A stretch of 23,221 nt of DNA from an uncultured Roseburia sp. (GCA_900753715.1 CAAEAE010000083.1:1-23221), one strand, 5' to 3'. Shown: positions 7,568 to 16,197, counted from the stretch's first letter. A program made the numbers and translations. Notes: generated from the letters alone by a model not told the origin.

Positions 7568-8692
7568 ATGGATATAACGGCAACCTATCGGCATGAATAT
7601 AGTACAAAATTTATTATTGATGAGTCTGCAGACTTTTCGCGTTTGGCAGAAATGAATCTTGAACCGTATGAGAGAATATTTTTTGTATTTGATAAGAATG
7701 TTTCTGATTTGTATAGGGATAAAATTATTAAAAAGATGAACTTGCAAAGTAAAAAAGTATTCAGTTTTGATGTAGTACCTGAGGAGCGTTCCAAGAGTAT
7801 TGCATTTTATCCGGAACTGGTACAGTTTTTTGAGGGAAATTCGGCAGGAAGATATGATGCAGTAGTTGCGGTAGGCGGAGGAATTATAATTGATCTGGTT
7901 TCCTTTACAGTATCAACTTACATGAGGGGGTTACCATTTTTTATTATAGCGACAACATTAATTGGACAAACAGATGCATCAACGGCCGGAAAGACATGTT
8001 TGAATTCTTATAATACAAAGAATTTATTGGGAACATTCTATTACCCGGAAGTTGTCTATAATAACATAGAGATTCTTCGTACAACAACCAAGAGAATTAT
8101 GCGTCAGGGTTTATCGGAAGCATTTAAATACAGCCTGCTTACAGATGGTAAACTCTTAGAAACAATTGTTCAATATCAAAATACAGATTATGATATCGGG
8201 TTGATGCAAAAAATAGTCGAGAGTACGATAAATGCAAGAATACAGATTCGAAAGGTTGATCCCCTGGCAAGCAATTTGGGACATACATTTGGGCATGCAC
8301 TTGAAAAGTATTTTGACTATAAGATTCTTCATGGAGATGCAATTTTAATAGGAACGGTTATGGCAATGAAATTTGCGGTTCAGAAGCATCTTATGGAACA
8401 AAGTGAGTTTGAAAAGATATTTGCATTAATGCAGAAGGCACATTTGAATGTATTTATCTCTGAGGAACTGGATGTTGCGAAACTTGTGGAATTGATGCAC
8501 AAAGATAAGAAATCGAGTGCCGGAAAGCTGCACCTTGTTATGATTCATGGAGTGGGGAAACCCTACCGTGGAGAGACACCATTTTATGAGGCAGAATATG
8601 ATGATGTAAAGAGTCTCCTAAAACAATTTATGGAGGAGTACCCATATAAAAGACAGGATTATATTGAATATGTAGACCAGGAAATATTATAG
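7568..8692 (+). CDS. Sugar-phosphate cyclase of the 3-dehydroquinate synthase superfamily
   Basis: Family members cyclise a seven- or six-carbon ketose or aldose phosphate with NAD and a metal: dehydroquinate synthase, valiolone synthases, deoxy-scyllo-inosose synthase. Counted from ATG 7568, NAD-loop VGGGIIIDL is at 102-110 and TTLIGQTDASTAGKT at 129-143 carries Asp136 and Lys142. Asn152 follows, then Glu184 and Lys187 in LSEAFKY, and His239, His243 and His255 for metal and base. All three metal ligands are present. Compared with true AroB, the stretch before GHTFGH is about six residues shorter (KVDPLASNLGHT), which removes the usual E-x-G-L-R. This argues against a second shikimate-pathway AroB. 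ATG 7568 is preferred to 7538 or 7559 because GGGAG at 7554-7558 is correctly spaced. It is followed by a VOC protein, as in valiolone-type clusters. Confidence 0.85.
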   Translation: MDITATYRHEYSTKFIIDESADFSRLAEMNLEPYERIFFVFDKNVSDLYRDKIIKKMNLQSKKVFSFDVVPEERSKSIAFYPELVQFFEGNSAGRYDAVVAVGGGIIIDLVSFTVSTYMRGLPFFIIATTLIGQTDASTAGKTCLNSYNTKNLLGTFYYPEVVYNNIEILRTTTKRIMRQGLSEAFKYSLLTDGKLLETIVQYQNTDYDIGLMQKIVESTINARIQIRKVDPLASNLGHTFGHALEKYFDYKILHGDAILIGTVMAMKFAVQKHLMEQSEFEKIFALMQKAHLNVFISEELDVAKLVELMHKDKKSSAGKLHLVMIHGVGKPYRGETPFYEAEYDDVKSLLKQFMEEYPYKRQDYIEYVDQEIL

Positions 8693-8708
8693 AAAGGTGG
8701 TTGGACTT

Positions 8709-9143
8709 ATGATATCAACAGTTAATCATGTTAGTTTTACCGTGAGTAATTTGGAGGAATCTATAGAATTTTATAAAAATGTATTAGGACTTGAGTTGAT
8801 AAGTCTTGCCGAACGTGACGAAGCATTTTCGGCAGCAGTGACGGGGGTTCCAAAGGCAAAAATGAATATCGCTTATATGAAAGCGGCAAATTGCTCTATT
8901 GAATTGATTCAATATGTTCAGGCAGGCGGCGAACGACTTGATACACATACAAACAATATTGGTAGTGCTCATGTCTGCTTTAATATTAGAGATTATGACG
9001 AGTGGATGGAGAGAATGAAAAAAAATCATGTTTCTTTCCGTGGAGAATTATGTCATGCACCGGCAGGACCAAATAAGGGAAAAAGAGTATGCTATTGCAT
9101 GGATAATGATGGAAATAATTTGGAATTCATGGAGGAAATATGA
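8709..9143 (+). CDS. VOC-superfamily (glyoxalase/epimerase-like) metalloenzyme
   Basis: A 144-residue protein with the two-module beta-alpha-beta-beta-beta VOC fold: HVSFTVSNLEESIEFYKNVLG in the first half and AHVCFNIRDYDEWMERM in the second. The four metal ligands expected for an active member are all present: His7, Glu65, His88 and Glu139. The best family comparison by eye is methylmalonyl-CoA epimerase and the cyclitol epimerase ValD, which act next to a carbonyl. Glyoxalase I or a resistance protein is possible but less fitting for a gene inside a biosynthetic operon. ATG 8709 is chosen because AAAGGTGG at 8693-8700 is 8 bases upstream; an in-frame GTG at 8697 lies within that site. The stop overlaps the next start as ATGA. 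Confidence 0.85.
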   Translation: MISTVNHVSFTVSNLEESIEFYKNVLGLELISLAERDEAFSAAVTGVPKAKMNIAYMKAANCSIELIQYVQAGGERLDTHTNNIGSAHVCFNIRDYDEWMERMKKNHVSFRGELCHAPAGPNKGKRVCYCMDNDGNNLEFMEEI

Positions 9144-9937
9144 TCGAGGATTATCATCTTCACACAAAATTTTCTTTTGATTCCCGACAGGAACTAAAAG
9201 AACTTTGTGATAAAGCAGTTCATGAGGGAATTCAACAGATATGTTTTACAGATCATGTTGAGCTTGGATTGGAAAATGAAAACCAGGTTCCTGATTTTTA
9301 TGAAAGAGAAATAGAAATAGAACAATGTAGGAATTTGTTTCCCAAAATAGAAATTTTGAGTGGTGCAGAAATTGGACAACCGCACAAAAATATTAATTAC
9401 GTTAAGGAATTGCTGCAACAGCATCCTTTAGATTTGGTGATTGCATCCGTACATACGGTTTCTGAAAAGGGTAATCCTTCGAAATTTGGTTTTACTGCGG
9501 AAAACTGTAAGGAATTTTTGAATCAGTATTTGGAAGATTTGAAAGACGTGGCATCTAATTGTGACTATGATGTAATGGGACATGTTACGTTGCCTTTTCG
9601 ATATATTCCGCAGGAATTACGCGAACAATTTCCGATAGAAATATTCAGGAAGGAATATATGGAACTGTTTGAAATTATTGTGCAACGGGAAAAGGGCATA
9701 GAAATAAATACAAGTGGTCTGCGAACGGTCCTGGAAGAAACATTGCCTAACGCATTGGTGTTGCAATGGTATAAGGACTGCGGCGGCAGGATAATTACCA
9801 TAGGTTCCGATGGACATTCTGTTTATAGCGCATTTTCAGGCTTGGAAACAGGGTATCATATGCTGAAAGATTTAGGATATGATAAAATAGCAACGTACCA
9901 TAAAAGAGTATTATCGTTTAAAGGATTGGATAATTAA
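9140..9937 (+). CDS. PHP-domain phosphoesterase (HisJ-type histidinol-phosphatase-like)
   Basis: The 265-residue protein carries all PHP-family metal motifs in order: DYHLHTKFS (His6, His8), FTDHVE (Asp38, His39), GAEIG (Glu77), ASVHTV (His105), MGHVTLP (His148) and IGSDGHS (Asp224, His226). HisJ-type members are trinuclear metal phosphatases that hydrolyse small phosphomonoesters. No other histidine gene is present, so a housekeeping histidinol-phosphatase role is unlikely. In this operon it would fit removal of a phosphate from a pathway intermediate, for example the cyclised sugar phosphate. The ATGA overlap with the VOC gene implies translational coupling and a joint task. The substrate is inference. 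Confidence 0.88.
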   Translation: MIEDYHLHTKFSFDSRQELKELCDKAVHEGIQQICFTDHVELGLENENQVPDFYEREIEIEQCRNLFPKIEILSGAEIGQPHKNINYVKELLQQHPLDLVIASVHTVSEKGNPSKFGFTAENCKEFLNQYLEDLKDVASNCDYDVMGHVTLPFRYIPQELREQFPIEIFRKEYMELFEIIVQREKGIEINTSGLRTVLEETLPNALVLQWYKDCGGRIITIGSDGHSVYSAFSGLETGYHMLKDLGYDKIATYHKRVLSFKGLDN

Positions 9938-9941
9938 ATTT

Positions 9942-11126
9942 ATGAAAAGAGTATGTATTGTAACAGCAACCAGGGCCGAATACGGTCTGCTTAAACCAAT
10001 AATTTTAAAACTGCAGGCTCAGAATAATTTGGAAGTAAGGGTTGTTGCAACAGGAATGCATTTATCACCTGAATTTGGCATGACATGCCAGGAAATTGAA
10101 CAGGATGGGATTCGGCTGGATCGTAAGATAGAGATTCTTTTGAGCGCAGATACATCATCTGCAATATCAAAAAGTATGGGACTTGCAATGATTAGTTTTG
10201 CTGATTATTTTTCAGAAAGAAAACCGGATCTTTTAATAGTTTTGGGTGATCGGTATGAGATTCTGGCAGTTGCAACAACAGCGATGAATGCCAGAATTCC
10301 AATAGCACATTTATACGGTGGAGATATTACAGAAGGAGCAGTTGACGATGTTGTTCGCCATGCTATTACGAAAATGAGTTATTTTCATTTTACAGCAACC
10401 AGGGAACATCGAAGAAGGGTTATTCAAATGGGTGAATCACCTGAGCGAGTCTTTTGGGTGGGAGCGATGTCTGTAGAAAATGCATGCGATGTAAAAAAAT
10501 TATCCATGCATGATTTGCAAGAGCAGATTGCGTTTTATTGGAACAGGGATTTAGAAAAAATGGCAGTTGTAACCTTTCATCCGGTTACATTGGAAGATGA
10601 TACGGCACGGGAACAATTTCAAAATATCTTAAATGCATTAGATTATTTTGAAGATTTGAAAGTTATTTTTACAAAGGCAAACGCAGATGCAGGCGGCAGG
10701 GTCATCAACCATATGATTGATGACTACGTAAACGAGCATCCTCAAAAGAGTAAGGCATATACGTCCCTGGGACAGCTAAGATATCTGAGTGCAGTATCTT
10801 TAGCGGATGTAGTAATTGGCAATTCTTCAAGTGGCCTATCCGAAGTGCCCACATTTCACGTCCCTACGGTTAATATAGGCGACAGACAAAGGGGAAGAGT
10901 ATGTGGAAAGACAGTTATTAGTTGTGGAGTTGCAGAAAAAGAGATTACTGATGCTATTCAGAAAGCACTGTCTCAGACATTTCGCAATGAAATTTGTAAT
11001 GAAAAAAATCCATATGAGAAAAAGGGTACATCAGATGCAATTGTAAAGATTTTGACAGAGAATTTAAATAAAAAAAATATTGATTTGAAGAAACATTTTT
11101 ACGATTTGGCAGACTTGGAGGTATAA
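9942..11126 (+). CDS. legG: Hydrolysing UDP-sugar 2-epimerase (NeuC/LegG family)
   Basis: The enzyme removes the nucleotide from a UDP- or GDP-N-acetylamino sugar while inverting C2, giving the free mannose-configured sugar used by the nonulosonate synthase. The 394-residue protein starts KRVCIVTATRAEYGLLKPI, the typical NeuC/LegG N terminus. It continues with ATGMHLSPEFGMT, VLGDRYEILA, HLYGGDITEGAVDD, VTFHPVT, FTKANADAGG, and IGNSSSGLSEVP with NIGDRQRGR. These are the UDP-binding and catalytic segments of this GT-B-like fold. LegG and NeuC cannot be split safely by eye, but LegB, a PtmE-like gene and LegF directly downstream favour LegG. It begins 4 bases after the PHP gene without a well-spaced ribosome site, so reinitiation is likely. 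Confidence 0.92.
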   Translation: MKRVCIVTATRAEYGLLKPIILKLQAQNNLEVRVVATGMHLSPEFGMTCQEIEQDGIRLDRKIEILLSADTSSAISKSMGLAMISFADYFSERKPDLLIVLGDRYEILAVATTAMNARIPIAHLYGGDITEGAVDDVVRHAITKMSYFHFTATREHRRRVIQMGESPERVFWVGAMSVENACDVKKLSMHDLQEQIAFYWNRDLEKMAVVTFHPVTLEDDTAREQFQNILNALDYFEDLKVIFTKANADAGGRVINHMIDDYVNEHPQKSKAYTSLGQLRYLSAVSLADVVIGNSSSGLSEVPTFHVPTVNIGDRQRGRVCGKTVISCGVAEKEITDAIQKALSQTFRNEICNEKNPYEKKGTSDAIVKILTENLNKKNIDLKKHFYDLADLEV

Positions 11127-11134
11127 AATGCATC

Positions 11135-11833
11135 ATGGAAAAAGGCAACATTTTAGCAATTATTCCAGCAAGAAGTGGCTCAAAAGGGTTAAAGGATAAG
11201 AACATAAAGCAATTGTGTGGCAAGCCACTTATTGCATATTCGATTGAGGCAGCAAAGAAAAGTAATATTTTTGGTAAGGTTCATGTATCAACGGATTCGG
11301 AACAGTATGCACAGATTGCACGGGAATTTGGCGCAGATGTCCCCTTTTTGCGTGATGAGCAGTATGCAACAGATCATGCATCTTCATGGGATGTTGTAAG
11401 GTATGTCATTAATGAGTATCAAAAACGTGGAGAGGAGTATGAGGCAATCGCATTATTACAGCCGACGACTCCATTACGCACGGCAGAAGATATTATCGGA
11501 GCCTATAATACGTTTCTTCAAAAGGATGCAAATGCGGTTATTAGTGTTTGTGCGGTAGAACATTCACCACTTTGGACGGATACTTTGCCAGAAGATTATA
11601 ATATGAAAGGATTTGTAGACAAAAAGTATCGGGAAATTCCAAGGCAGCAGATGCCGACGTATTATCGGGTTAATGGAGCAATTTATTTAGTGAGAGTAGC
11701 TAGTTTATCAGATATTATGGATTTATATGATAAAAAATGTTATGCTTATGTAATGGATAAATACAATTCAGTAGATATTGATGATGAGAATGATTTTGAA
11801 TATGCAGAGTTTTTGAAAGGGAAAAAGGCATGA
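11135..11833 (+). CDS. legF: CMP-nonulosonate cytidylyltransferase (NeuA/LegF family)
   Basis: The protein activates the free nonulosonic acid with CTP to the CMP-sugar used by the glycosyltransferase. The N-terminal motif IIPARSGSKGLKDKNIK (residues 9-25) is diagnostic. HVSTDSEQYAQIA, LLQPTTPLRTAEDI, QQMPTYYRVNGAIYLV and the C-terminal VDIDDENDFEYAE complete the family pattern over 232 residues. Pairing with LegI and LegG supports CMP-legionaminate or a derivative over CMP-sialate. An ATG at 11128 is closer to GGAGG (11117-11121) but is in another frame and stops after 23 codons. The true start at 11135 therefore sits about 13 bases from that site. The end overlaps legB by ATGA. Confidence 0.93.
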   Translation: MEKGNILAIIPARSGSKGLKDKNIKQLCGKPLIAYSIEAAKKSNIFGKVHVSTDSEQYAQIAREFGADVPFLRDEQYATDHASSWDVVRYVINEYQKRGEEYEAIALLQPTTPLRTAEDIIGAYNTFLQKDANAVISVCAVEHSPLWTDTLPEDYNMKGFVDKKYREIPRQQMPTYYRVNGAIYLVRVASLSDIMDLYDKKCYAYVMDKYNSVDIDDENDFEYAEFLKGKKA

Positions 11834-12810
11834 AAAAGGTATTAGTAACGGGAGCAGATGGTTTTATAGGGAGTCATATGGTTGAAGAACTGGTAAGAAA
11901 AGGGTATAGTGTCAGGGCATTTTCTTATTATAATTCATTTAATACATGGGGATGGTTAGATACATTAGCACCGGAAATTTTATCTCAGATAGAGGTTGTT
12001 TGTGGTGATATTCGTGACCCTTATGGGGTTAAGAAGGCTATTGAGGGCGTTGATATGGTATTCCACTTAGCTGCATTAATAGCAATTCCATTTAGTTATC
12101 ATTCTCCTGATGCATATGTAGACACAAATATAAAGGGTACACTGAATGTTTTACAGGCAGCTAAGGAGTTGAATGTGGAGAGGGTACTAATAACATCAAC
12201 TTCGGAGGTGTATGGTACAGCTAAATATGTTCCAATAGACGAAAACCATCCATTCCAGGGTCAATCTCCTTATTCAGCAACGAAAATCGGAGCGGATCGC
12301 TTGGCGGAAAGTTTTTATCGTAGTTTTGACTTACCGGTATCAATAGTACGACCCTTTAATACATTTGGACCGCGACAATCAGCAAGAGCGGTAATACCGA
12401 CAATTATAACGCAGTTGCTTGGAGGCAGACAGCAGATTAAATTAGGGTTACTTAGTCCAACCAGAGACTTTAATTATGTTAAGGATACAGTATCCGCATA
12501 TATTGCAATAGCTGAATCAGACAGAACAATTGGTAAGGAAATTAATATTGCTACCGGAAAAGAGATATCTATAGGCGATATGGCAAAGGTGATTATTGCA
12601 CAACTGAATCCTAAAGCAGAAATTATTTGTGAAGAAGAACGCTTGAGACCGGAAAACAGTGAAGTTAACCGCTTGTTGGGTTCTAATCAGAAACTTAAAG
12701 AGTTAACGGAATGGAAACAAAAATATAGCTTTGAGGATGGTATTCAAGAGACTATTAAATGGTTTGAACAGAATTTGGATAAATATAAGATAGATATATA
12801 TAATATATAG
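11830..12810 (+). CDS. legB: Nucleotide-sugar 4,6-dehydratase, LegB-like extended SDR
   Basis: An extended SDR of 326 residues. The cofactor loop VTGADGFIGSH is at 6-16, CGDIRD and VFHLAALIAIPFSY follow, and the active-site region is ITSTSEVYGTA with Tyr148 and Lys152 in YSATK. RPFNTFGPRQSARAVIPTII and the C-terminal substrate domain complete it. The AALIAIPFSYHSP stretch is typical of LegB. LegB removes water between C4 and C6 of UDP- or GDP-GlcNAc to give the 4-keto-6-deoxy sugar, the first step of legionaminic acid synthesis. The product would be taken by the aminotransferase whose end is at the left edge of the window. Start ATG 11830 overlaps the legF stop. Confidence 0.92.
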   Translation: MKKVLVTGADGFIGSHMVEELVRKGYSVRAFSYYNSFNTWGWLDTLAPEILSQIEVVCGDIRDPYGVKKAIEGVDMVFHLAALIAIPFSYHSPDAYVDTNIKGTLNVLQAAKELNVERVLITSTSEVYGTAKYVPIDENHPFQGQSPYSATKIGADRLAESFYRSFDLPVSIVRPFNTFGPRQSARAVIPTIITQLLGGRQQIKLGLLSPTRDFNYVKDTVSAYIAIAESDRTIGKEINIATGKEISIGDMAKVIIAQLNPKAEIICEEERLRPENSEVNRLLGSNQKLKELTEWKQKYSFEDGIQETIKWFEQNLDKYKIDIYNI

Positions 12811-12821
12811 CAGAGGTGAAT

Positions 12822-13868
12822 ATGCAATTAGCTCAGTTTTTAATTGGACCAGAAACACCAATAATCGATGCAATGTCAAGCCTTGATAAGTTGGATGAGA
12901 AAATATTATATGTAGTCAGTAAAGACAATGTACTGCTGGGTGCTGTAACGGATGGTGACATTAGAAGATATATTTTAAAAAAGCAGTCTATTCAGGGGAC
13001 AATTGACCAGGTAATGTATAAGGATGTAAGATATTTGGAGAAAGAAAGTAACATTTCTCCAAATGATTATATGAATAGTCAGATGCTTACATCGATTCCG
13101 ATTGTAGATGGGCAAAAGAGAATAGTAGCAATCGAATTTCTTCAGGGAAATAAGTATTATCAGCTAAATGAAATTAACATTCCGGTTGTAATCATGGCAG
13201 GTGGAAAAGGAACACGATTAACTCCCTATACACAGATTCTGCCGAAACCTTTGATCCCAATTGGAGAAAAAACGATAACTGAACATATAATGGATCATTT
13301 CGAACAGTTTGGTTGTAAAGAGTTTACAATGATAGTTAATTATAAAAAGGAGTTAATAAAGGCCTTTTTTGGAGATGAAGAATTTCATAATAAAATATCA
13401 TTTGTGGAGGAAGAGGTATTCCAGGGAACTGCTGGTGGGCTTAGATTAATTAAAGGGAAAATCAATACAACCTTCTTTATGTCTAATTGTGATATTTTGA
13501 TTAATGAAAATTATGTTGATATATATCGTTATCATATAAAGAATAAAAATGTATTAACAATGGTATGCGCTTTAAAACGGGAAGCTATTCCATATGGAGT
13601 AGTTACAACGAAAGCAGATGGAACGGTAGCAAAATTGGAAGAAAAACCGCAAATGGAATTTCTTACGAATACGGGATTATATGTTATTGAGCCGGAATTT
13701 CTTGACTATATAGGAGATGCTGAATTTATCCATATTACAGATGTTATCCAGAAATGTATTAATAATGGAGTACATATAGGAGTTTATCCCATTAGTGAAA
13801 ATGATTGGCTGGATATGGGACAAATGGAACAGCTAAATATTATGAAAGCAAAACTTGGAGTTGACTAA
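12822..13868 (+). CDS. ptmE: CBS-domain nucleotidyltransferase, PtmE-like glucosamine-1-phosphate guanylyltransferase
   Basis: Two fused parts are visible. Residues about 1-115 form a CBS pair (LDEKILYVVSKDNVLLGAVTDGDIRRYI and the later ITS-like SIPIVDGQKRIVAI). Residues about 120-348 form a nucleotidyltransferase (VVIMAGGKGTRLTPYTQ, LPKPLIPIGEKTI, FFMSNCDILI, NTGLYVIEPEF, WLDMGQ). This CBS-plus-transferase layout is that of Campylobacter PtmE, which makes GDP-GlcN so that the legionaminic pathway can run on GDP-sugars. It is usual next to LegB. The CBS pair may sense an adenine nucleotide, which is known for the domain but not shown here. ATG 12822 is preferred to the in-frame GTG 12816, which is part of the ribosome site AGAGGTGA. 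Confidence 0.9.
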   Translation: MQLAQFLIGPETPIIDAMSSLDKLDEKILYVVSKDNVLLGAVTDGDIRRYILKKQSIQGTIDQVMYKDVRYLEKESNISPNDYMNSQMLTSIPIVDGQKRIVAIEFLQGNKYYQLNEINIPVVIMAGGKGTRLTPYTQILPKPLIPIGEKTITEHIMDHFEQFGCKEFTMIVNYKKELIKAFFGDEEFHNKISFVEEEVFQGTAGGLRLIKGKINTTFFMSNCDILINENYVDIYRYHIKNKNVLTMVCALKREAIPYGVVTTKADGTVAKLEEKPQMEFLTNTGLYVIEPEFLDYIGDAEFIHITDVIQKCINNGVHIGVYPISENDWLDMGQMEQLNIMKAKLGVD

Positions 13869-13885
13869 AGAAAGGATGGAGAAAA

Positions 13886-14995
13886 ATGAAGTATTGTACA
13901 AAATGTGTTATGCCAAGTACGAGACCTGGAATTACGTTTAATGAGGAAGGCGTTTGTTCAGCATGTCAGGCGTTTGAAAAAAGAAAATCAATTGATTGGG
14001 AAGCACGATTTAAAGAATTGGAGAAAATATGTGATAAATATAGAGGAATGAATGGTTCCGGATATGACTGTGCGATTGCAGTCAGTGGTGGAAAAGATAG
14101 TCATTTCCAAGTGCATTTAATGAAGGAAGTAATGCATATGAATCCTATCCTGTTTAGTGTTGAAGATAATTTTGACATGACAGATGCAGGAATACATAAT
14201 TTAAAGAATATTTCAGAGGAATTTGGGTGTTCTATTATTAGTATGAAACCGGATATACGAACACAAAAGATTCTTATGCGTTATATGTTTGAAAAATATG
14301 GAAAGCCGACATGGTATATTGATCGTTTAATATATACGTATCCATTAATTATGGCTCATAAATTTCAAACACCATTACTTGTATATGGAGAAAATGTAAG
14401 CTATGAATATGGTGGAAACAATAGTAAGGAAACATATTCAGCCAGAGAACAATTAAATAATGGTGTTGCATTAGGAGTGGATCATTCCGAATTATTAAGT
14501 ATTCCTGGAATAACTGAAAAAGATTTGGCACTGACAGAAGCACCATTAAAGGAAGTCATGGAATACCTTGATCCAATTTATGTCTCCTATTTTGTGCCAT
14601 GGAATTCCATAAGCAATTATCATTTTGCTAAGTCACGGGGATTTCATGATTTAACACATGAATGGAAGAGAACCAATTGTATAGAAGATTTTGACCAGAT
14701 TGATTCAAGGGCTTATATTGTGCACCCATGGCTCAAATACCCTAAATTTGGACATTCATCAGCAACAGATTATGCATCACGTATGATTCGATATGGAATG
14801 ATAACTCGTGAGGAAGCAATAAAATTGGTGAACGATCATGATGGCAAATTAGATCCATTCTGTGTACGTGATTTTTGTAAGTTCTGTGGATATACTGAAA
14901 CAGAATTTTGGAAGATTGTTGATGGCTTCTATAATAAAGATATCTTTTACAAAAATGAACAGGGCGATTGGGTGCTAAAAACGCCGCTTTCATAA
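13886..14995 (+). CDS. N-acetyl sugar amidotransferase (WbpG/PseA/WbuX family)
   Basis: The 369-residue protein begins with the zinc-type cysteine cluster CTKCVMPSTRPGITF ... CSAC (residues 4-27). An ATP-pyrophosphatase loop SGGKDSHFQ (67-75) follows, then GENVSYEYGG, and a C-terminal CVRDFCKFCGYTETEFW. The family uses ATP and ammonia to turn an N-acetyl group into an acetamidino group; PseA does this on pseudaminate and related enzymes act on other amino sugars. WbpG-type members usually have HisH- and HisF-like glutaminase partners next to them; none is visible here, as for PseA. In this operon it would make an acetamidino-legionaminate or modify another amino sugar. ATG 13886 follows AAAGGATGGAG. 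Its last 6 bases overlap the convergent acyltransferase gene. Confidence 0.9.
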   Translation: MKYCTKCVMPSTRPGITFNEEGVCSACQAFEKRKSIDWEARFKELEKICDKYRGMNGSGYDCAIAVSGGKDSHFQVHLMKEVMHMNPILFSVEDNFDMTDAGIHNLKNISEEFGCSIISMKPDIRTQKILMRYMFEKYGKPTWYIDRLIYTYPLIMAHKFQTPLLVYGENVSYEYGGNNSKETYSAREQLNNGVALGVDHSELLSIPGITEKDLALTEAPLKEVMEYLDPIYVSYFVPWNSISNYHFAKSRGFHDLTHEWKRTNCIEDFDQIDSRAYIVHPWLKYPKFGHSSATDYASRMIRYGMITREEAIKLVNDHDGKLDPFCVRDFCKFCGYTETEFWKIVDGFYNKDIFYKNEQGDWVLKTPLS

Positions 14996-16054
14996 GTGTT
15001 TTATAAAGCGCCTAAGGAAACCATTATATATATAAATTATTTTTTGAATGATTAATTGGTCAAGTCTGGAAAGGAAAAGTTCACGTATTGCACCAATACC
15101 AACATTGGCAATAAATATAATTATACATATGGCAATTAATAGAAATAGGGCAATAACAGGTTGCTGCACTCCCCATCCATATTGCTGGATAATTCCGGAA
15201 CATATATGGGTGAAGGAATTTTCAAGTGCAAAAACAGCAAATATATTTATGGTAAGATAATTAATTATCTTTGAAGTAATATTAATATCTTTAAAAAGAT
15301 AAAATAATATGATTGTCATTGCTAAATTGGTTATACTGTTGTCGCGACAGAGGGAATGAGTAATCCCTCCTAAATGTATGGGGTACATAATGGAAATAGT
15401 GTTAATAACCCAAAGGAAAAGAAGGGCTAAAAGACATTTCCAGCGTGCAATAGGAAAATTTTTATATAAGCGTATATAGCGTCCTATAATATAAAGAAGA
15501 ACCATCTGAACAATTCCTTTTCCAGAATCCTGAACGATTTCAAAATAAAATATGGTTGGAAAAATACTAAAGATAACTAGGGATACTATTATGAATATTT
15601 GCAATTCCTGTTCTTTTAATTTCTCAATAAATTTCTTAATAAATCTACTAAAAATAAATAAACATAGATAGCAGGAATAGAACCAATATTTTCTACTGGC
15701 AAATGGAATAATGGATTTGATTAGTTGCTCTAATAAGGCAGCTCCAGTCATTTCCTGAGGGAAAAACCAATATAAAAGTGCTGTTTCAAGCAGGGAAAAA
15801 GAAATCATCAGAAGTTCCATCTTGATTAACTTCTGCTTGGAAAATTTTATCCCAAAATAGCCGGATATCAGGCAGAAACAACTTGGACCAATATTACAGA
15901 TGCCTACAATTGTGCCACCTAGTATGGTCCCGATGTTTCCTTTTAATCCAAAAGAAGTTAAATCAATGGCAGAAGACAGATGAATTAAAATAATCATACA
16001 CATTGCCACTATTCTTAATAGTTCAAAATTTGATTTTCTGGTCAAAGCTTTCAT
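14990..16054 (-). CDS. Membrane acyltransferase (acyltransferase-3/OafA-WecH family)
   Basis: A 354-residue polytopic membrane protein with about ten hydrophobic segments. Near the N terminus it has the family motif R-x10-H (RIVAMCMIILIH), followed by PSCFCLISGYFGIKFS, typical of acyltransferase-3 proteins. These move an acyl group, usually acetyl, onto a sugar hydroxyl (or amine in the WecH type) at the membrane. It is convergent with the glycan operon and has its own upstream region, so it can be expressed separately, but its place at the operon end suggests it decorates the same glycan. Start ATG at 16052-16054 is preceded on its strand by AGGGG. The acceptor is unknown. Confidence 0.88.
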   Translation of the reverse strand: MKALTRKSNFELLRIVAMCMIILIHLSSAIDLTSFGLKGNIGTILGGTIVGICNIGPSCFCLISGYFGIKFSKQKLIKMELLMISFSLLETALLYWFFPQEMTGAALLEQLIKSIIPFASRKYWFYSCYLCLFIFSRFIKKFIEKLKEQELQIFIIVSLVIFSIFPTIFYFEIVQDSGKGIVQMVLLYIIGRYIRLYKNFPIARWKCLLALLFLWVINTISIMYPIHLGGITHSLCRDNSITNLAMTIILFYLFKDINITSKIINYLTINIFAVFALENSFTHICSGIIQQYGWGVQQPVIALFLLIAICIIIFIANVGIGAIRELFLSRLDQLIIQKIIYIYNGFLRRFIKHL

Positions 16055-16104
16055 GATTTTTCCCCTGCTAATAAAATAATGTTATGATAGTAATATAATT
16101 ATTC

Positions 16105-16110
16105 ATTATA
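16105..16110 (-). promoter_or_regulatory. Candidate -10 box for the membrane acyltransferase gene
   Basis: On the minus strand this reads TATAAT, about 50 bases before the acyltransferase start, in an AT-rich stretch. I see no good TTGACA-like -35 box at 16-18 bases, so it is only a weak promoter call. The rest of 16055-16197 holds no gene I can support. Confidence 0.35.
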
Positions 16111-16197
16111 CTATATTTTAAATGGGAATGATACATCCTTGTTGCCACAGACGTTTAATGTGTGGGGATTGACTATGACCGAATCCCAGGAGAACAT

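Noticed and set aside
7568..8692. Housekeeping AroB, 3-dehydroquinate synthase
   Set aside because: The loop before GHTFGH is shortened, no other shikimate gene is nearby, and the neighbours are glycan or cyclitol-type genes. Not excluded without a tree.
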